The notes below the pieces were generated by a model that did no database searches, was not told the origin of the DNA, and was given only the letters and a program-made list of their open reading frames with translations. Below are positions 47,283 to 59,784 of a stretch of 64,000 bases of DNA, piece after piece; within the stretch, counting starts at the first letter, position 1; each line of letters begins with the position of its first letter. This DNA is from Colius striatus (lineage: Eukaryota; Chordata; Aves; Coliiformes; Coliidae). The position numbers were made by a program, and so were the translations under genes. The stretch lies in the NCBI RefSeq assembly GCF_028858725.1, contig NC_084771.1, forward strand, positions 7,840,915-7,904,914, written 5' to 3'.

Positions 47283-50200
47283 ATGATGGCGGAGGGCCCG
47301 GGCGGGGGGCCGCGGCTGGCGGAGCTGCTGGCGGCGGGCCGGCGGCTGTGGGAGGAGGTGGAGAGCGGCAGCGAGCCGTCCTCGGGAGCCCCGGCCGTGC
47401 AGGAGAAGGTGCGGCAGGGCCTGGACGCGCTGCGGCGGGCGGCCGCCATGGTGGAGCAGCTGGAGCTGTTCAGGTGAGCTGAGGGGAGGGATGGGCCCGG
47501 CGGGACGGGCACACGGCGAGGTCACCCCGGAGCTCCCGCCGCCTCCCCGGCAGCCGCCGCAGCGGAGCCGAGCCGGGAACGCTCATCTCTTCCCCTCGCA
47601 GCGACAACGAGGAGCTGGAGGAGATCGCCTCGGCCGACCTGAAGTACGTGCTGCTGCCCGCCTTGCTGGGGGCCCTGACGCTGAAGCAGGTGGATCAGAG
47701 CCGGAGGATGGAGCACCTGGAGAGCGCTCGGCAGCAGTTCTGGCGCTTCCTCAAGCTGTGCAGCAGCTACGGGCTGGGCAGCTTCTCCCTGCCCCCCGCC
47801 ACCAGCCCCACAGCGGAGGAAGAGGCCGGGAGCCCGTCGCCGGGAGGCCCCGCGGCCCAGCCCAACCTGGTGGCCATGGCGGCGAGCCGGCAAGCCAAGA
47901 TCGAGAGGTAGGAGCTTGCCTCCAGGTGAGAGCCTCAGGCAGCACGGGTTGTACAGGCAAGGGCAGTTGGGAGAGAATTTCCCCCTCAGCCTTCTCTTCT
48001 CCAGTTGAACAGCCTCAGGTCTTTCCTCCTCACACACATGTCCCATCCCCTCAGCATCTTGGTGGCCCTGCCCTGGCCTCTCTCCAGCAGTTCCCTGTCC
48101 CTGTGTAACTGGGGAGCCCTGAACTGGACACAGGACTCCAGATGAGGCCTCAGCAGGGCAGAGCAGATGGGAGTGATGGGGAAGATGGGAGCAAGAGGCT
48201 TTGGTGCTGCATGCCTGTGTCCTTCAGGGCCTTTTTCTGAGCAGATTGGGACTCTTCTGCTTTCTTTAGTTTTCAGTTGTCTGAGCCCTTCAGTTGTCAG
48301 CTGGGTGAGGTGGGAAATGGATCCCCCTGTTTCATGTTTTGCCTCTTGCTCGCATTTTGTTAGAGATCACCAGTAAATGACAGCCAGCGTGAGCTAGTGC
48401 TGCCAGTGCTCCTCCTCTTCTCGACAAGTACAGTCCTGTAAGTCTCTGCTGTGCTTCTCCAGGACTCTCACTCTGTTGGGAAACGAATGGAGCACAGAAC
48501 AGACACACAGAAATTTGTCCAAGGCAGGAGGAGCTTTATGAGTAGCTGAGATTTCCATACCCTAACGAGCAGTGGTCAGCAGCTGCAGCTCTGAGAAGCA
48601 CTTCCAGGGGCTAGGCCAGGGGGCAGCTCTGGACTGCAAGAGAGAGGAACTGTGAGCTGGAGTAGAGAAAGGCTATTTAATGATCTTGATTTCGTTCTCT
48701 TTGAGACAGATACAAGCAGAAGAAGGAACTGGAGAACAGGTTGGCCTCTCTGGCAACCTTTGTGGAGAGTGAGCAAGCAGATGAGGATCAGATCCGGGAA
48801 TTCTACATCCTGCAGATCCAGAAGTGGATCAACACCAGCCTGGAGGAGGTGGAGAGCATCGACCAAGAGATGGTCATCTTGAGGAGCAGGGGCACAGCAA
48901 AACAGGTATGAGATCTCTTGAACTGCAGGTACTGTTCGGGGTAAGTGAAGCCCAGCCAGAGCAGCTCAGGGTCACATCTGTGCAGTCCTGTGAATCCTCA
49001 CCTGTAGCTGAGCTTAGTCACAGCACAAGCAGATGGGCTTTTGGAGTAGAGGCTCCCTGCTGCTGCCATGTATTCTAGACAGCCATGGCTTGTGAGATGC
49101 TAGAGCCTGCAATACCAGAGCTGAACCAGGTCATGTGCAAAGGCCTTTCTCCATGTTGCTGGGCTCTGCCAGACCCTTGACTCTAAAATGAGTGCATTTG
49201 CCAATTAGAAGCAGCCCCTTGTGATCTCTTTCAAACCTCTTCTGGTGTACAGCACATCCAGATGTTACAGGTTAAAGAAGTGCCCATTCTGAGTGATAAG
49301 GCTTCTCACAGACCTGCAGTTCCTGCCTGGAATAGTGTTTCTGTGCTTTATTTTACCACCTCAAATGCCTGTCCAGAAATAAAGACCCAGTTTTGGCTGA
49401 CACAGCTGGTTTGGGCAGTTCCTTACTGGCACTGCAGGGCTATACAGTGCCCTGGGCAGTACTAATGGGAATGGTGAGCTCTGCTCCCAAATGAGCTGTG
49501 GTTGATCCTTGAGAGGAAGAACCTGTATCTCATGCTTTGGTCTGAGCTGGTCTGGCTTAGCTGTCAGCTTTCTGCTTTGAGCACAGGCACAAAGAGAAGT
49601 GCTTTGTAGGAGCTCACAGGTGGAGTTCATGATGTTCAGGCAGTTTAAGGCCTGAATTGTCCATCTTGAGACATTTCTTTGCAAGCAGAGACGTTTCTCC
49701 CTTGTTGAATCCCTTGTTTGGGTGGGAAGCAGGGAGGGGGATTCTCACCTGTCTGATTACCTGCTGACTCTTGTCTGCATCTTCAGCCCTCAGCTGCGCC
49801 CCACGGTGCCTCTCGGCAAGCCAGAGCTCCACTCAAGCCTTTCATTCTCACCCGGGATGCTGCTCAGGCTAAGTATGTGGCTTCTGTTTCTTTAGATCCA
49901 GTTCCAGGCAGTGCTGTGTTCTCCTGCTGAGCCAAAGACACTCTCAGGTGCAGCAGAGCAGTGGCTGGGGCAGCCTCAGGATGGCACATGTGTGTCTGTG
50001 TGTGACGGGGGATGGGGGAACGTCTGATACTTTGCTTGAGCTCCCTCTGATTCCTTCTGTGACCAGGGTCTTGGCTAATGCTGTTTCCTCCTCTTGGGTG
50101 GCAGAAGAGGAGGGAGTCTTAAGCAAAGAGGAGTCTGTTTCCAGGCCTCATGCTTGCTGGTGGGTAAGCTGCAGAGAGGAGAGCCTTACCTGCCTCTTCT

Positions 50201-51844
50201 TCAGCCTGTAAGAGCTCAGCAGTGACAGGCACATGTGGTCTCTTAGTCTAACGTGAACTCTGGATGATTTGAGTTCAGAGAAGCAATCCAGGGGGCTGGG
50301 AAGATGTGCCCCTTGCCAGAGAATCATCAGTGGCAATGATACAGTTTTTACCTGTAAGGCTTTCCCTGCAGTACCTGAACCCTTTGTGTCAGTGAGATTC
50401 TTGCAAGGCTCGTGGCAGCTCAAGGATGAAACGGGAGAGACAAGTTTTCTTGCCATGTTTGTGACATTATTTGCCCTGAGCCTTCCATGTATCTGCTGAG
50501 CCAAGCCCTCCAAAGGGGCCTCCCTGCAAGCTGTGCCAGCACAGAGTGCTCTCCTTTGGAGAAGGGATTCAGGGCCCTTGGACTCAAGCAGCCCTCCCCT
50601 CACCGAGCTGGACGAGCTCTGCAACTGCCTCTGGGGCTCAGGCTGCAGGAATACACTTGTTCTCGGGCCTGGTGCTGTCAGTGAAATGGGCTGGGGAGCG
50701 GCTGTGGGCACAGCTGTGTCTGTTTCTGCTCACTCACAGTGATGGGAAGTGCCACCTTTGTCTGTCTGTCCCTGCAGAGTGTTTGGGGCCGGGTACCCCG
50801 CGCTGCCCACGCTGACCGTGGATGACTGGTACGAGCAGCGCAGGAGGCACGGGGTGGTGTCCAACCAGAGCACACCTCAGAGAGCAGCAGGTACCAGGGG
50901 CAGGGCAAGGACTGCAGTGCAGAGATTGGGAAGTCTCTTGAGGGAGGAGGACTCAAGTCTCTTGAGAGTGTGGGCAGCAGGTGGAGGGAGGTTCTGTTTC
51001 CCCTCTGCTCTGCCCTGCTGGGCCCTCATCTCGAGTCCTGGGTCCAGTCTGAGCTCCCCAGTTCCAGAAACAGGGAACTGCTGGAGAGAGGCCAGTGCAG
51101 GGACACCAGGATGCTGAGGGGCTGGAACATGTGTGTGAGGAGGAAAGGCTGAGGGACCTGGGGCTGTTCAGCCTGGAGAAGAGAAGCCTGAGCTCAGGGG
51201 GATCTCATCAGTCCCTAAAGGCTGGATGTCAGGAGGATGGGGTGACACTTTTTTCTGTCATGCCCAGTGACAGGACAAGGGCTGATGGACACAAGCTGGA
51301 ACACAAAAAGTTCCACTTAAACACAGGGAAAAACTTCTTTACCCAAGGGATGAGGGAGCCCTGGCCCAGGCTGCCCAGGGAGGGTGTGGAGGCTCCTTGT
51401 CAGGAGGTTACCAACCCCACCTGGACACGTTCCTGTGCCCCCTGAGCCAGGGGAACCTGCTTTAGCAGGGGCTGGGGCTGGAGCAGCTCTGCAGGGCCCT
51501 TCCCACCCACACCATGCTGGGATTCTCTGAGGAGGCTGTGTTGGTGGTGCAAAGCACTCACTGACTGAGGAAGAGCTGGCTTCATTAGGCTGGGAGAATA
51601 AGCAGGTTGCTGGGCTGCCGCGTGGCAGTTCCTGCGTTCTGCCTGGACCAGCTCCTCATCTCCCACTGCCCCTCACTCCTGTTCCCCACCTTCAGCAGGT
51701 GGAAGCGATGAAGATCTGCAGAAGCAGCAGCAGGAGAAAAAAGAGGAAGAGGATGATGAGGAGGCTCTTCAAAAAGCTCGTGAGTGGGATGAGTGGAAGG
51801 ACACCCACCCCAGAGGCTACGGCAACCGGCAGAACATGGGCTGA
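47283..51844 (+). CDS. IGBP1: IGBP1 (alpha4/TAP42), PP2A-family phosphatase regulator
   Basis: Six exons: 47283-47473, 47602-47907, 48710-48905, 49787-49872, 50778-50890, 51699-51844 (stop TGA), 345 residues (human 339). Alpha4 binds and stabilises free catalytic subunits of PP2A, PP4 and PP6 in the cytosol and takes part in TOR-linked signalling. Conserved segments: [100 protein letters not shown], an acidic [20 protein letters not shown] run and the invariant end [15 protein letters not shown]. The N-terminal helical part binds the phosphatase. ATGs at 47283 and 47286 are adjacent, so the protein starts MMAEG or MAEG. The last acceptor is a NAGNAG pair (51695/51698), so one Ala may be optionally included. 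Confidence 0.97.
47985..48170 (-). repeat. CR1 LINE fragment in IGBP1 intron 2
   Basis: Reversed CR1 internal block: ccttctcttctccagttgaa, ggcctctctccagcagttcc, ccagatgaggcctcagcagg. It lacks the terminal tail found in the other copies. Confidence 0.85.
50983..51530 (+). repeat. CR1 LINE 3' end (~550 bp), sense, in IGBP1 intron 5
   Basis: Forward CR1: gaggttctgtttcccctctg, aactgctggagagaggccag, ttcagcctggagaagagaag, ctaaaggctggatgtcagga, caggctgcccagggagggtg, gggctggagcagctctgcag, tail ctgggattctctga. It lies between coding exons 5 and 6, about 170 bp from the last exon. Confidence 0.92.
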
Positions 51845-52186
51845 CGCGGCCGTGCAGGGAGCAGGGCCTGGAGCCGCCATGAGAGCTGTCTGTGTCCCAG
51901 CCGGCTGGGAGGAAATCCCCTGTACATACACAGAGGTGGCTGTGGAGTCCAGGAGGTGCCTGAGGCCAAGGAGTCAAGGTGCCAGTTTGCTTTGGTTCCC
52001 AGGGAGCGGCAGCCTGGGCGCTGTGGCCGCGGCAGCGCGAGCTCCTGGCAGGGAGCTGCCCCTGAGGGGTCAGGCTGCCTCTGCTCTCCCAGGCAGGGCA
52101 AGTCCTGCAAACAGACCTCCATCAGTTTGGAACCTGCTCTTTGTATTGTGGGTGGATGTATTTATTTTTAATTCTATTTTAAGACA

Positions 52187-52192
52187 AATAAA
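52187..52192 (+). terminator. IGBP1: IGBP1 poly(A) signal
   Basis: AATAAA 343 bp after the stop, following an AT-rich stretch, with tctcctgtgctgcctagttct downstream. It sets the end of the IGBP1 transcript. Confidence 0.8.
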
Positions 52193-53625
52193 ATCTCCTG
52201 TGCTGCCTAGTTCTGGCTGGGAACATCCCTTGCTCTTCCTCCTGGGCTAAGCAAGGCTGTCAGGCCTGTGTCCAGCCACCAAGGGAGCTGGGGGTGGGAA
52301 ACAGGCCGTGTTAGATGGTCAGTTGTACGGGCCAGGGCTCCTGGACACAGCAGGAGGTGGTGCAGCCCTGTCCTGGGCAGGGAGATCCTGCACAGCCTCC
52401 TGGGCCTGTCCAGCTGTGCCTTCCTCTTGGGGAACCTTTGTGTCAAGTGGATCAGATATTTCAAAGGCAGTGCCTTGATGTGGTGCTGCTCAGCAGAGCC
52501 CCAGTGCCTTACTGGAAGTGTCTGTGCTTCTGCTTGGTGCAGGGGGGCTGTGGGGTGGGGGTGCAGTGTGGTGTGTGCCCTCCTCTAGCCCCATGGGCTC
52601 CTTCGCTTGGTACCACGCTGGGTGTTGGTGTGTGCTGACATCTACTGAGGGAGTCACCCTGGAGGCCCAGAACCTCCTCTGTATTCCTCTGGAGCCAGTT
52701 GAGGTACCTGCTGGCACTAACCCTGGAGTGAGAGCGAGGAGAGAGGGCAGGACTGCTGTGCCATATCCAGTGTGTCACCAAGTGAGAGTGTGGAGCTGCA
52801 GCCCTTGTTCCAACCCTGACACAGGTTGGGCTGAAAGCCACCCAAAGTCCCTGTGTCACTGTGAGGTGGTGCCTGGAGCAGGCACCAGACCTTCACCACT
52901 TTGAATTTGGTGTCATGGGGTGCTCCCTGACCTCCGTGCACAGCAGCTGCCTGAGGGAGTTTGGAGATTTGCCCACCTGTTACAAGGTTCAGGTGCAGCT
53001 GAGAGGGCAGCTGGGCTGCAGGAGACCCTGGATGGTTTATAGGGAGCTACCTCAGCCCCTCTTGACTGATCTACACCTGTGAGACTTCTGGGCCCTTTTT
53101 GCCTTGAGTCTCTACAACCTACAACAGCAGATTTTGGGGTTTTGTGGGTTCCAAACCTCTCCCGTGAAAGGTGTTTTTTGCCTGAGCCAGCCATTCAGTG
53201 CTCTGGGTGTGTTTGTCCTCTGCCCATGTTTGATGTTGGCTGCCCCAGCCAGAAGCTCCATCTTGGGGCTACTCTTGTTTCCTTTTCTTCTTCTTTTCCC
53301 CTCCCCAGTCCTCTGCCAGCAGAGCTTTGGCCTCCTGGGCTAGCAGGCTCTGATCCAGGGGCTAGCAGGGGCCCAGCCCCCAGGGCCAGCTGCTCCAAGT
53401 GCTGCTCAGGGGGTTGGGAGTGGAGGGGACAGGGCTGAGAGTGGGAACCCTCCTGTGGGCACCATGCCACGAGGTGACGTTTTTGGGCAGCTCTGCAGGG
53501 TAGTAGCACAGTGGGAGAGCAGGACAGGGGTTTGTGAAACACCCAGAGCAAGGACAGTGCCATTGCTGGGGGAAGCAGAGCCGGGGCCAGCAGCGGGGCC
53601 TGGACGGGGAGTGGCGGCTGCTCCT
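52193..53625. other. Intergenic, no gene recognised
   Basis: About 1.4 kb between the IGBP1 poly(A) site and the 54-bp minisatellite. I see no repeat family and no exon here. It should contain the upstream promoter of the DGAT2-like gene. Confidence 0.6.
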
Positions 53626-53913
53626 CAGCCCTGGGCACAGCTCCTCAGCTACAAGCACAGCTCCTTGGGCACAGCTCCTCAGCCCTGGGCACAGCTCCTC
53701 AGCTACAAGCACAGCTCCTTGGGCACAGCTCCTCAGCCCTGGGCACAGCTCCTCAGCTACAAGCACAGCTCCTTGGGCACAGCTCCTCAGCCCTGGGCAC
53801 AGCTCCTCAGCTACAAGCACAGCTCCTTGGGCACAGCTCCTCAGCTACAGGCATAGCTCCTTGGGCACAGCTCCTCAGCTACAGGCACAGCTTCTCAGCC
53901 CTGGGCACAGCTC
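53626..53913. repeat. 54-bp minisatellite built from 18-bp subunits
   Basis: About five tandem copies of a 54-bp unit made of related thirds: cagccctgggcacagctcct, cagctacaagcacagctcct and tgggcacagctcct. The later copies are shortened (acaggcatagctcc). Divisible by 3, so it creates an open frame with an 18-residue repeat. It ends about 180 bp before the ATG of the DGAT2-like gene. Confidence 0.92.
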
Positions 53914-54090
53914 CTCACCCTCCCAAGGGCCACAGCTGCTTGTCCTGGCTGTGTGGGGCCGCAGGGGCTGGCTCCCCTTGGCAGGGACCAGCTCACCTCG
54001 GGTCAGCTGCTCACACAATCAATCAGTCGCCCGCCTGCTCTTTCCAAACTCACCTTTGAAGCTGCAGAAGCTGTCCAGCACCTGCTCACC

Positions 54091-57000
54091 ATGAAAACGA
54101 TCATCGCAGCCTGCTCACAGCACCTCAGCGGTAAGAGAGCTCCCATGGGCGTCTGAGTGGTCTCTGGGTGCTCTGCGCTGCTCAGGCCGGGACTGCTGGT
54201 GGTCACCATCCTGGATGGGCTTCAGAGGGCTTAGGGGAAAGGGAGCTGGTGGGAGCACTTTGGGGAGAGCAGCAGCAGAGGAAAAGACGATGTGTTTGGT
54301 AACGTTGCTCCTGTGAGAAGCTGCAGAGAGCTGCAAATTGCCCTTTGCCTTCCCTCACCGAGCCTGAAGCTCTGCAGGGGCTCCTGTGGCTGCCAATGGG
54401 GCCGTTTTCTGCCTGCAGCCTGGACACCCCTGGGGTGCTTGAGGGAACAGCTAGACAAGGACAACTAAAGAAAAAGCAGCTCTTTGGCAGGCACAAGTTT
54501 GCTTAGGGCAGAGCTTTGCATCTTCATCTTCTGGGGCTTTGGGAAGCGGGGAAGGGCCGGGCAGTGTGGGCAGATGGGCTGCTGGGGATGGGATCCCTTA
54601 CAGCACAGCACACTGCTCAGGGACAGCGAGAACCATCCTTCAGTGCTGCTGAGGGCTCCAGAGCTTAATCTATTCCAGTTATCCCATTCGTGGTTTGCAT
54701 CAAGCTGGGATGAGATGAACCTCCACCAGTCAGCCAAAGCAGGGCTTGGGGGTTCTCCCCTGACTCGGGGGTTGTGCTGGGGACCTGAGGGTCACCTAAC
54801 CAGGGAGTTGTGGGGACTGAGCTGCTCCTGTCTTACCCTGAGCATCTCTGTCTGCCCAGCACACTGCTTTGGGGTTATTTTCCCAAGAAACCAAGGCCCC
54901 TGTGACACGGGAGCTGAGAGCTCTGTGTGCCGGGTGGTCTCAGCTGGGGACAGACCTTTGGCCGGGAGCCGTGTGGATGGCACCGGCGCCTCGGGCCCCT
55001 TTGCTGGAGGAGGGATGGGGCTGTGTGTGGAATTTGGATCCTGGCACCCAGCCTGGGGCTGTTAATGGTTCACCAAGGTTGGCTGGAGGGAAGGGGGCAG
55101 TGGGGGAACAGGCAGCTCCTGGCTGCTGTCCCTGGCACTTGCTGGGGGGCCAGTGCTGCCCTGCGCCTCCCTGGCACTGGGCTACCCAGACACCTCCTGG
55201 CACGGTCACAGAGTCACAGAGTTGTTTTGGCTGGGAAAGCCCTTGGAGCTGCCGCAGTCCCAGCCCTGCCCTCACCCTGCCAAGCCCACCACTGACCCAC
55301 AGCCTCAGCACCTCAGCTCCATGGCTTTGGGATCCCTCCAGGACTGGGCACTCCCCCAGCTCCCTGGGCAGCCTGGCACAGGGGCTGACACCCCTCTCAG
55401 TGAAACAATTCTGCCTCAGCTCCAGCCTCAACCTCCCCTGGGGCAACTTGATGCTGTTTCCTCTTGTCCTGTCTCTCATTATCAGAGAAGAGGCTGCCAC
55501 TCGCCTCACTCCAGCCTCCTGTCAGGGAGCTGCAGAGTACTCCGGTGTGCAAAGCTCTCTGGGGATGCACATCCCCCCCTCATCCCACCCCTCCTCACCC
55601 AACCACCTCGTCCTCCCCATCCCCTGCCGTACCCCAGCCCAGCCCCCAGCTTTGCCCGCAGCAGCTGGGTGCAGCCCATGCCTCCATCCCTGCAGGCAGC
55701 CGTGCCAGCCTCCAGCCCGCCCTGCGCACACTGCTGGCCGGGCCCTGGCCCTCGCAGCCAGACGTCCGCTCCTGCCTCCAGCTGCTGGCCGTCCTGCAGT
55801 GGGTGCTCAGCTTCCTGCTGCTGGGTGAGTAGGGGGCTGCAAGGGGGGCTTGGTGGGATGGGCACGTGCCCGCTCACCCCTCCCCGCCTCCCGCAGGAAC
55901 CGTCAGCCTCCTCCTCCTCGTCTACCTGGTGTTCACCAGCTTCTGGCCCATCTCCGCGCTCTACCTGGCCTGGGTCATCTTCGACTGGGACACACCAGAG
56001 AGAGGTGGGGATGGGGGCGGTCACCCCTTCCTCCAGCTCCGCAGCAGGACGGGCTGCGGGGTGCCCCCGTCTCTGGGTCTGTCCCAGCGTGGCAAACGGG
56101 GAGCACCGCGGCCCACCTGCTCCATTCCTCCTCTCCCCCATTGCCGTCACGGTGGGGAGAGGGCTGTAGCAGGTCGGTGGGGGGCTCCCCCCGGGTCCTG
56201 CTGCCCACAGGGGTGGGCATGACCCCCCGTGCCCGTTGGCAGGTGGCAGGAGGCTGCCGTGCCTGCGGCAATGGCCCGTCTGGAGGCACTTTCGGGATTA
56301 TTTCCCAGTGAAGGTACGGTGTGGGGAGCGGTGGGGCCGGGCTGGGCTGGGCCTGCAGGCAGGGCGTGCTGGTACCACCCGGGAGGACGTGCCACCCTTA
56401 TGTCCCTGCAGCTGGTGAAGACGCACGACCTGTCCCCCAGCCACAACTACATCATCGGCTCCCACCCCCACGGCATCCTCTGCGTCGGGGCCTTCTGCAA
56501 CTTCATCACGGGCTCCACGGGCTTCGGGGACATGTTCCCGGGCATCCGGCCCTTCCTCACCACTCTGGCCGGCAACTTCCGCCTGCCTGTCTTCAGGGAG
56601 TACCTGATGAGCGGGGGTGGGTGTCCCTGGGCCCCCTCCTCAGCCCTCCTGGGCAGCCCGAGGGCACAGCCAGCCCCTGCCCATCCCGCTCCTGCCCACC
56701 TCTGCTGCCACCGGAGCACGGAGGGGAAAACACCCACGGATCGGGGGCACCAGGGGGTTCCCCACTGCCCAACCCCACCCTTGGGAAACCTGGGACTGAG
56801 GGTCTCTGCTGCCCTGGCGCGGGCAGGGCAGGGGCTGTGCTGTGCCCACACCTTTACCGCACCTTTCCCCACTCTGCCCACAGCTTTCCCGCACCCTTCC
56901 TGCACCTTTCCTGGCCTCTCCCGTCCCGGGGGTCCCTGTCTCTCCCCTGCACTCTCCGCATCAGGGGGAGCCGTTGCACCGTCCCGTCCCGCTGCCCCGG

Positions 57001-57844
57001 GCTCGGTGGTCCCCAGACTGGGCTCGGTGGCCCCCGGGTGCCGCTGTGCCGGGCCGTGGGGTGAGCGGCCGCATTGCGCTGCTCCGCAGGCCTGTGCCCG
57101 GTGACTCGCCGCGCCATCGGGTACCTGCTGTCCCACAACGGCACCGGCAACGCCGTGGCCATCGTGATCGGTGGCGCGGCTGAGTCGCTGTCCTGCCGCC
57201 CTGGTGTCACCACCCTCATCCTCAGGAAGCGCAAAGGCTTCGTCCGCATGGCCCTGGAGCACGGGTGGGTCACGGCACCAGTGGGCCGGGGCACTGCCGC
57301 CACCACCGCAGCACTGGCACGGCGTCACCGCCCGCTGTGTCCTTCCGCAGGGCCTCCCTCGTCCCCTCCTTCTCCTTCGGGGAGAACGACCTGTTCCGTC
57401 AGGTGGTGTTTGAGGAGGGCAGCTGGATGAGGAGTGTCCAGCGGCGCTTCCAGAAGCTGATGGGCTTCGCTCCCTGCGTCTTCTACGGCCGGGGCCTCAC
57501 CTCCATCCAGTCCCGAGGCTTCCTCCCCTACCCCAGACCGATCACCACTGTGGGTGAGCATCTCCCACCGGCATGGAGGGGACCCCACAAGGTGGAGGGG
57601 CAGAGGAGGGGGAGAAGCCCCGATAATGGCTGGTGTGGAAAGGCGGTGGCCAGCTCCAGGGCCGGCCCGACCCTCCTCCCCTCCCGCAGTGGGGGAGCCC
57701 GTGACCGTGCCCAAGATTGAGAACCCGAGCAGCGAGACCGTGGACATGTACCACGAGATGTACGTCCGCTCCTTGCTCAAGCTCTTCCACGACAACAAGA
57801 CCAAGTACGGGCTGTCGGACACGGATGAGCTGCACATCCTGTGA
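54091..57844 (+). CDS. DGAT2-family acyltransferase (DGAT2L6/AWAT region orthologue)
   Basis: Eight exons: 54091-54130, 55696-55824, 55897-56004, 56243-56313, 56412-56616, 57090-57264, 57351-57553, 57690-57844 (stop TGA), 361 residues. Family enzymes in the ER membrane or lipid droplet transfer fatty acyl-CoA to diacylglycerol, monoacylglycerol or wax alcohols. The N-terminus MKTIIAACS matches DGAT2 (MKTLIAAYS). A hydrophobic hairpin ([12 protein letters not shown] to [10 protein letters not shown]) is followed by GGRR, the YFP motif in RDYFPVK, the catalytic HPHG in [30 protein letters not shown], and the [12 protein letters not shown] block leading to VPSFSFGEN. Exon number is as in DGAT2. 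Position between IGBP1 and P2RY4 corresponds to mammalian DGAT2L6/AWAT1. Birds have several wax synthases of this family, so wax or triacylglycerol synthesis are both possible; I cannot tell substrate from sequence. Confidence 0.9.
55203..55535 (-). repeat. CR1 LINE 3' end in intron 1 of the DGAT2-like gene
   Basis: Reversed CR1: gtcacagagtcacagagttg, gggatccctccaggactggg, cccctggggcaacttgatgc, ccagcctcctgtcagggagc. Antisense to the host gene and about 160 bp before exon 2. Confidence 0.88.
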
Positions 57845-59784
57845 GCGCGGCCCGTGCCAGCGGCCAGGCCTCAGCTCACTGGGACACTTGGCTCCTGGAG
57901 GGGGAATTTCAGCCAGAGCCCGGCTCACGAGGGCACCTGGCGCTTTGGGGGGGTGGATTTCAGCTAGCCTGGCACAGGGGACACACGGGGCATGGCCCCT
58001 ACTCTGGCCCTCTGCTCCTCCAGCTGAAAAACCTGAGTGGGAAGTGGGAGGAGATGAGGGAGTGAGGGGAGGGGGGAGGTTGGGAAAGGGTCCCCCTTGA
58101 AAGGTGTTTGAAGGGGCTCTGGGTGACATGGCCGTCCCCTGAGGACATGGGGCTGATGGCGGGGGGAACTGGTGCAAGGCTTCAGGGCCAGTGATGGGCA
58201 CAGTCCCCCCCCCCATGTAACCAGGACACCATGAACTGAGGGAGGGGGTGTCATGGGAGAGGGGAACTAGATGGGCTTTTTGGGGTGGCCCCCTGCTGAC
58301 AAATGGGACCAGGCTGGGGAGACATCCCAGCCTTGGGCTTGAGAGGGGACAGTCTTGGTGACATGAGTGCCATGGAAGTGGCCTCAGACAGGACTGTGTG
58401 GCCCTGGGCAAGGGAGGGGGTGTCCTTCTGACCCCTGATGAGCCTCTTCTGCTGCTGTACCAGATAAAGATTTCCCCCCCTCTCGCTGCTGCCTGTATAT
58501 GGTCCTGTCACCCACCCGTGTCCCTTCCCTGGCACACCTCTGCACTTGGGGCTGTGCTTGATGGAGACCTTGGCACTGCTCAGGTGCAGCTGAGCACCTC
58601 CTGGGCTCACCTGGATCCATCAGATATAATGGGAGGTGATGGGCAGCAACTGCTCTGACTGGTGTCCCTGGGCTTGGGAGGGAGGATTCCTCCTGTCTCT
58701 GCTCCTGGCACAGGGGTGAGTGAGAGGCTCTCTGGGGACCAGTGTGGGGTGCTCTGGGTCTGTGGGGCTGGCATGTGGCATCCTGGGGGCCTGAGCAGCT
58801 GCTGGGAGGATGAGGCTGTGTGTGGCTGATGCTGTGGCCGTGGTGGGGGGCTGATACCCTGATGGTGCCCTTGGCATGTCCTGGCAGGGCTCGTGAGGGG
58901 CAACAGTCCCTCTTGAGGCTTCCCGTGGTGGAGACAGCCCCGTGGCCCCCTGGCCAGGCTGGCGTGGGAGGTGCCAGTGCTGATAGCCATCTCTGCTCTG
59001 CCCCTCTGCACAGAGACTTGGTCAAACAAAAGGGCTGGGTAAACATTTAGAAAGCAAACAGCAGTAAAGGCAGATTCCCAGGGACTGTCCTGCCCCAGCT
59101 CCAGCCCCTCCCTCCAACCTGCCCCAGCACGGGCGCTGGGGTGGCCGGGGGGCTGCTGCCTGCTCCCAAAGCCTGCGACAGCAGTGGGCACCTTGGTCCT
59201 GCTCCTTCAGCTTGGGGAACAAACAGGCGTGAGCAGAGAGAAAAGGGAAGGGGCTTTATCAGTGGGTGCTGGGCAGCAAGTGCCCTGTGCCAACATCTCC
59301 ATGGCCCCGTGCCAGGCTGACAGTGAGCCTGGCTTCAGTTCGGTCCTGATTTCGGCCCAGTTGCCCCCCCGGCTGCTGGGAGGGCTACGTGTGCCCAGGG
59401 ACAGGCCAGGTGCTTCTCCTCAGTGACCTGTCAGCTCTCACGTGTCCCCAGGAGGGCTCTGGGACAGGATGCCTCCCCAAAACGGCTCTCTCATCGTCCT
59501 TCCCGTCCCAGGGGGTGCCCAGCAGCCGTCCTACCCTGAGGGCCACCAGCACCCTCCTCCCACCGCATGCCAGGGCAGGGCTGGGACAAGCCCCATGGCT
59601 GCTGGCCCTCAGCCCTGTGGTCTCTGTCCCTGCTGAGGCTGGAGGGGCGCAGGAGCAGGTTTGGGGACGTGGGGGTGCCAAGGTGCCCACACAGAGCCCA
59701 GAGGGGCTGCGGCCCGCAGAGCCCAGGGCCAAGGCTGCTGCGACACCCCTCAGCAGCAGCTTCTCTCCGTGCTGTCCCTGTCCC
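57845..59784. other. Space between two converging genes; 3' UTRs not delimited
   Basis: About 1.9 kb shared by the 3' ends of the DGAT2-like gene (+) and P2RY4 (-). No canonical AATAAA is visible on either strand near the stops. Weak GATAAA variants occur at about 58465 (+) and about 59250 (-, read as gctttatc on the + strand). No other gene or repeat recognised. Confidence 0.5.

Noticed and set aside
53455-54094. Frames with an 18-residue repeat
   Set aside because: Translation of the 54-bp minisatellite; no family resemblance or gene structure.
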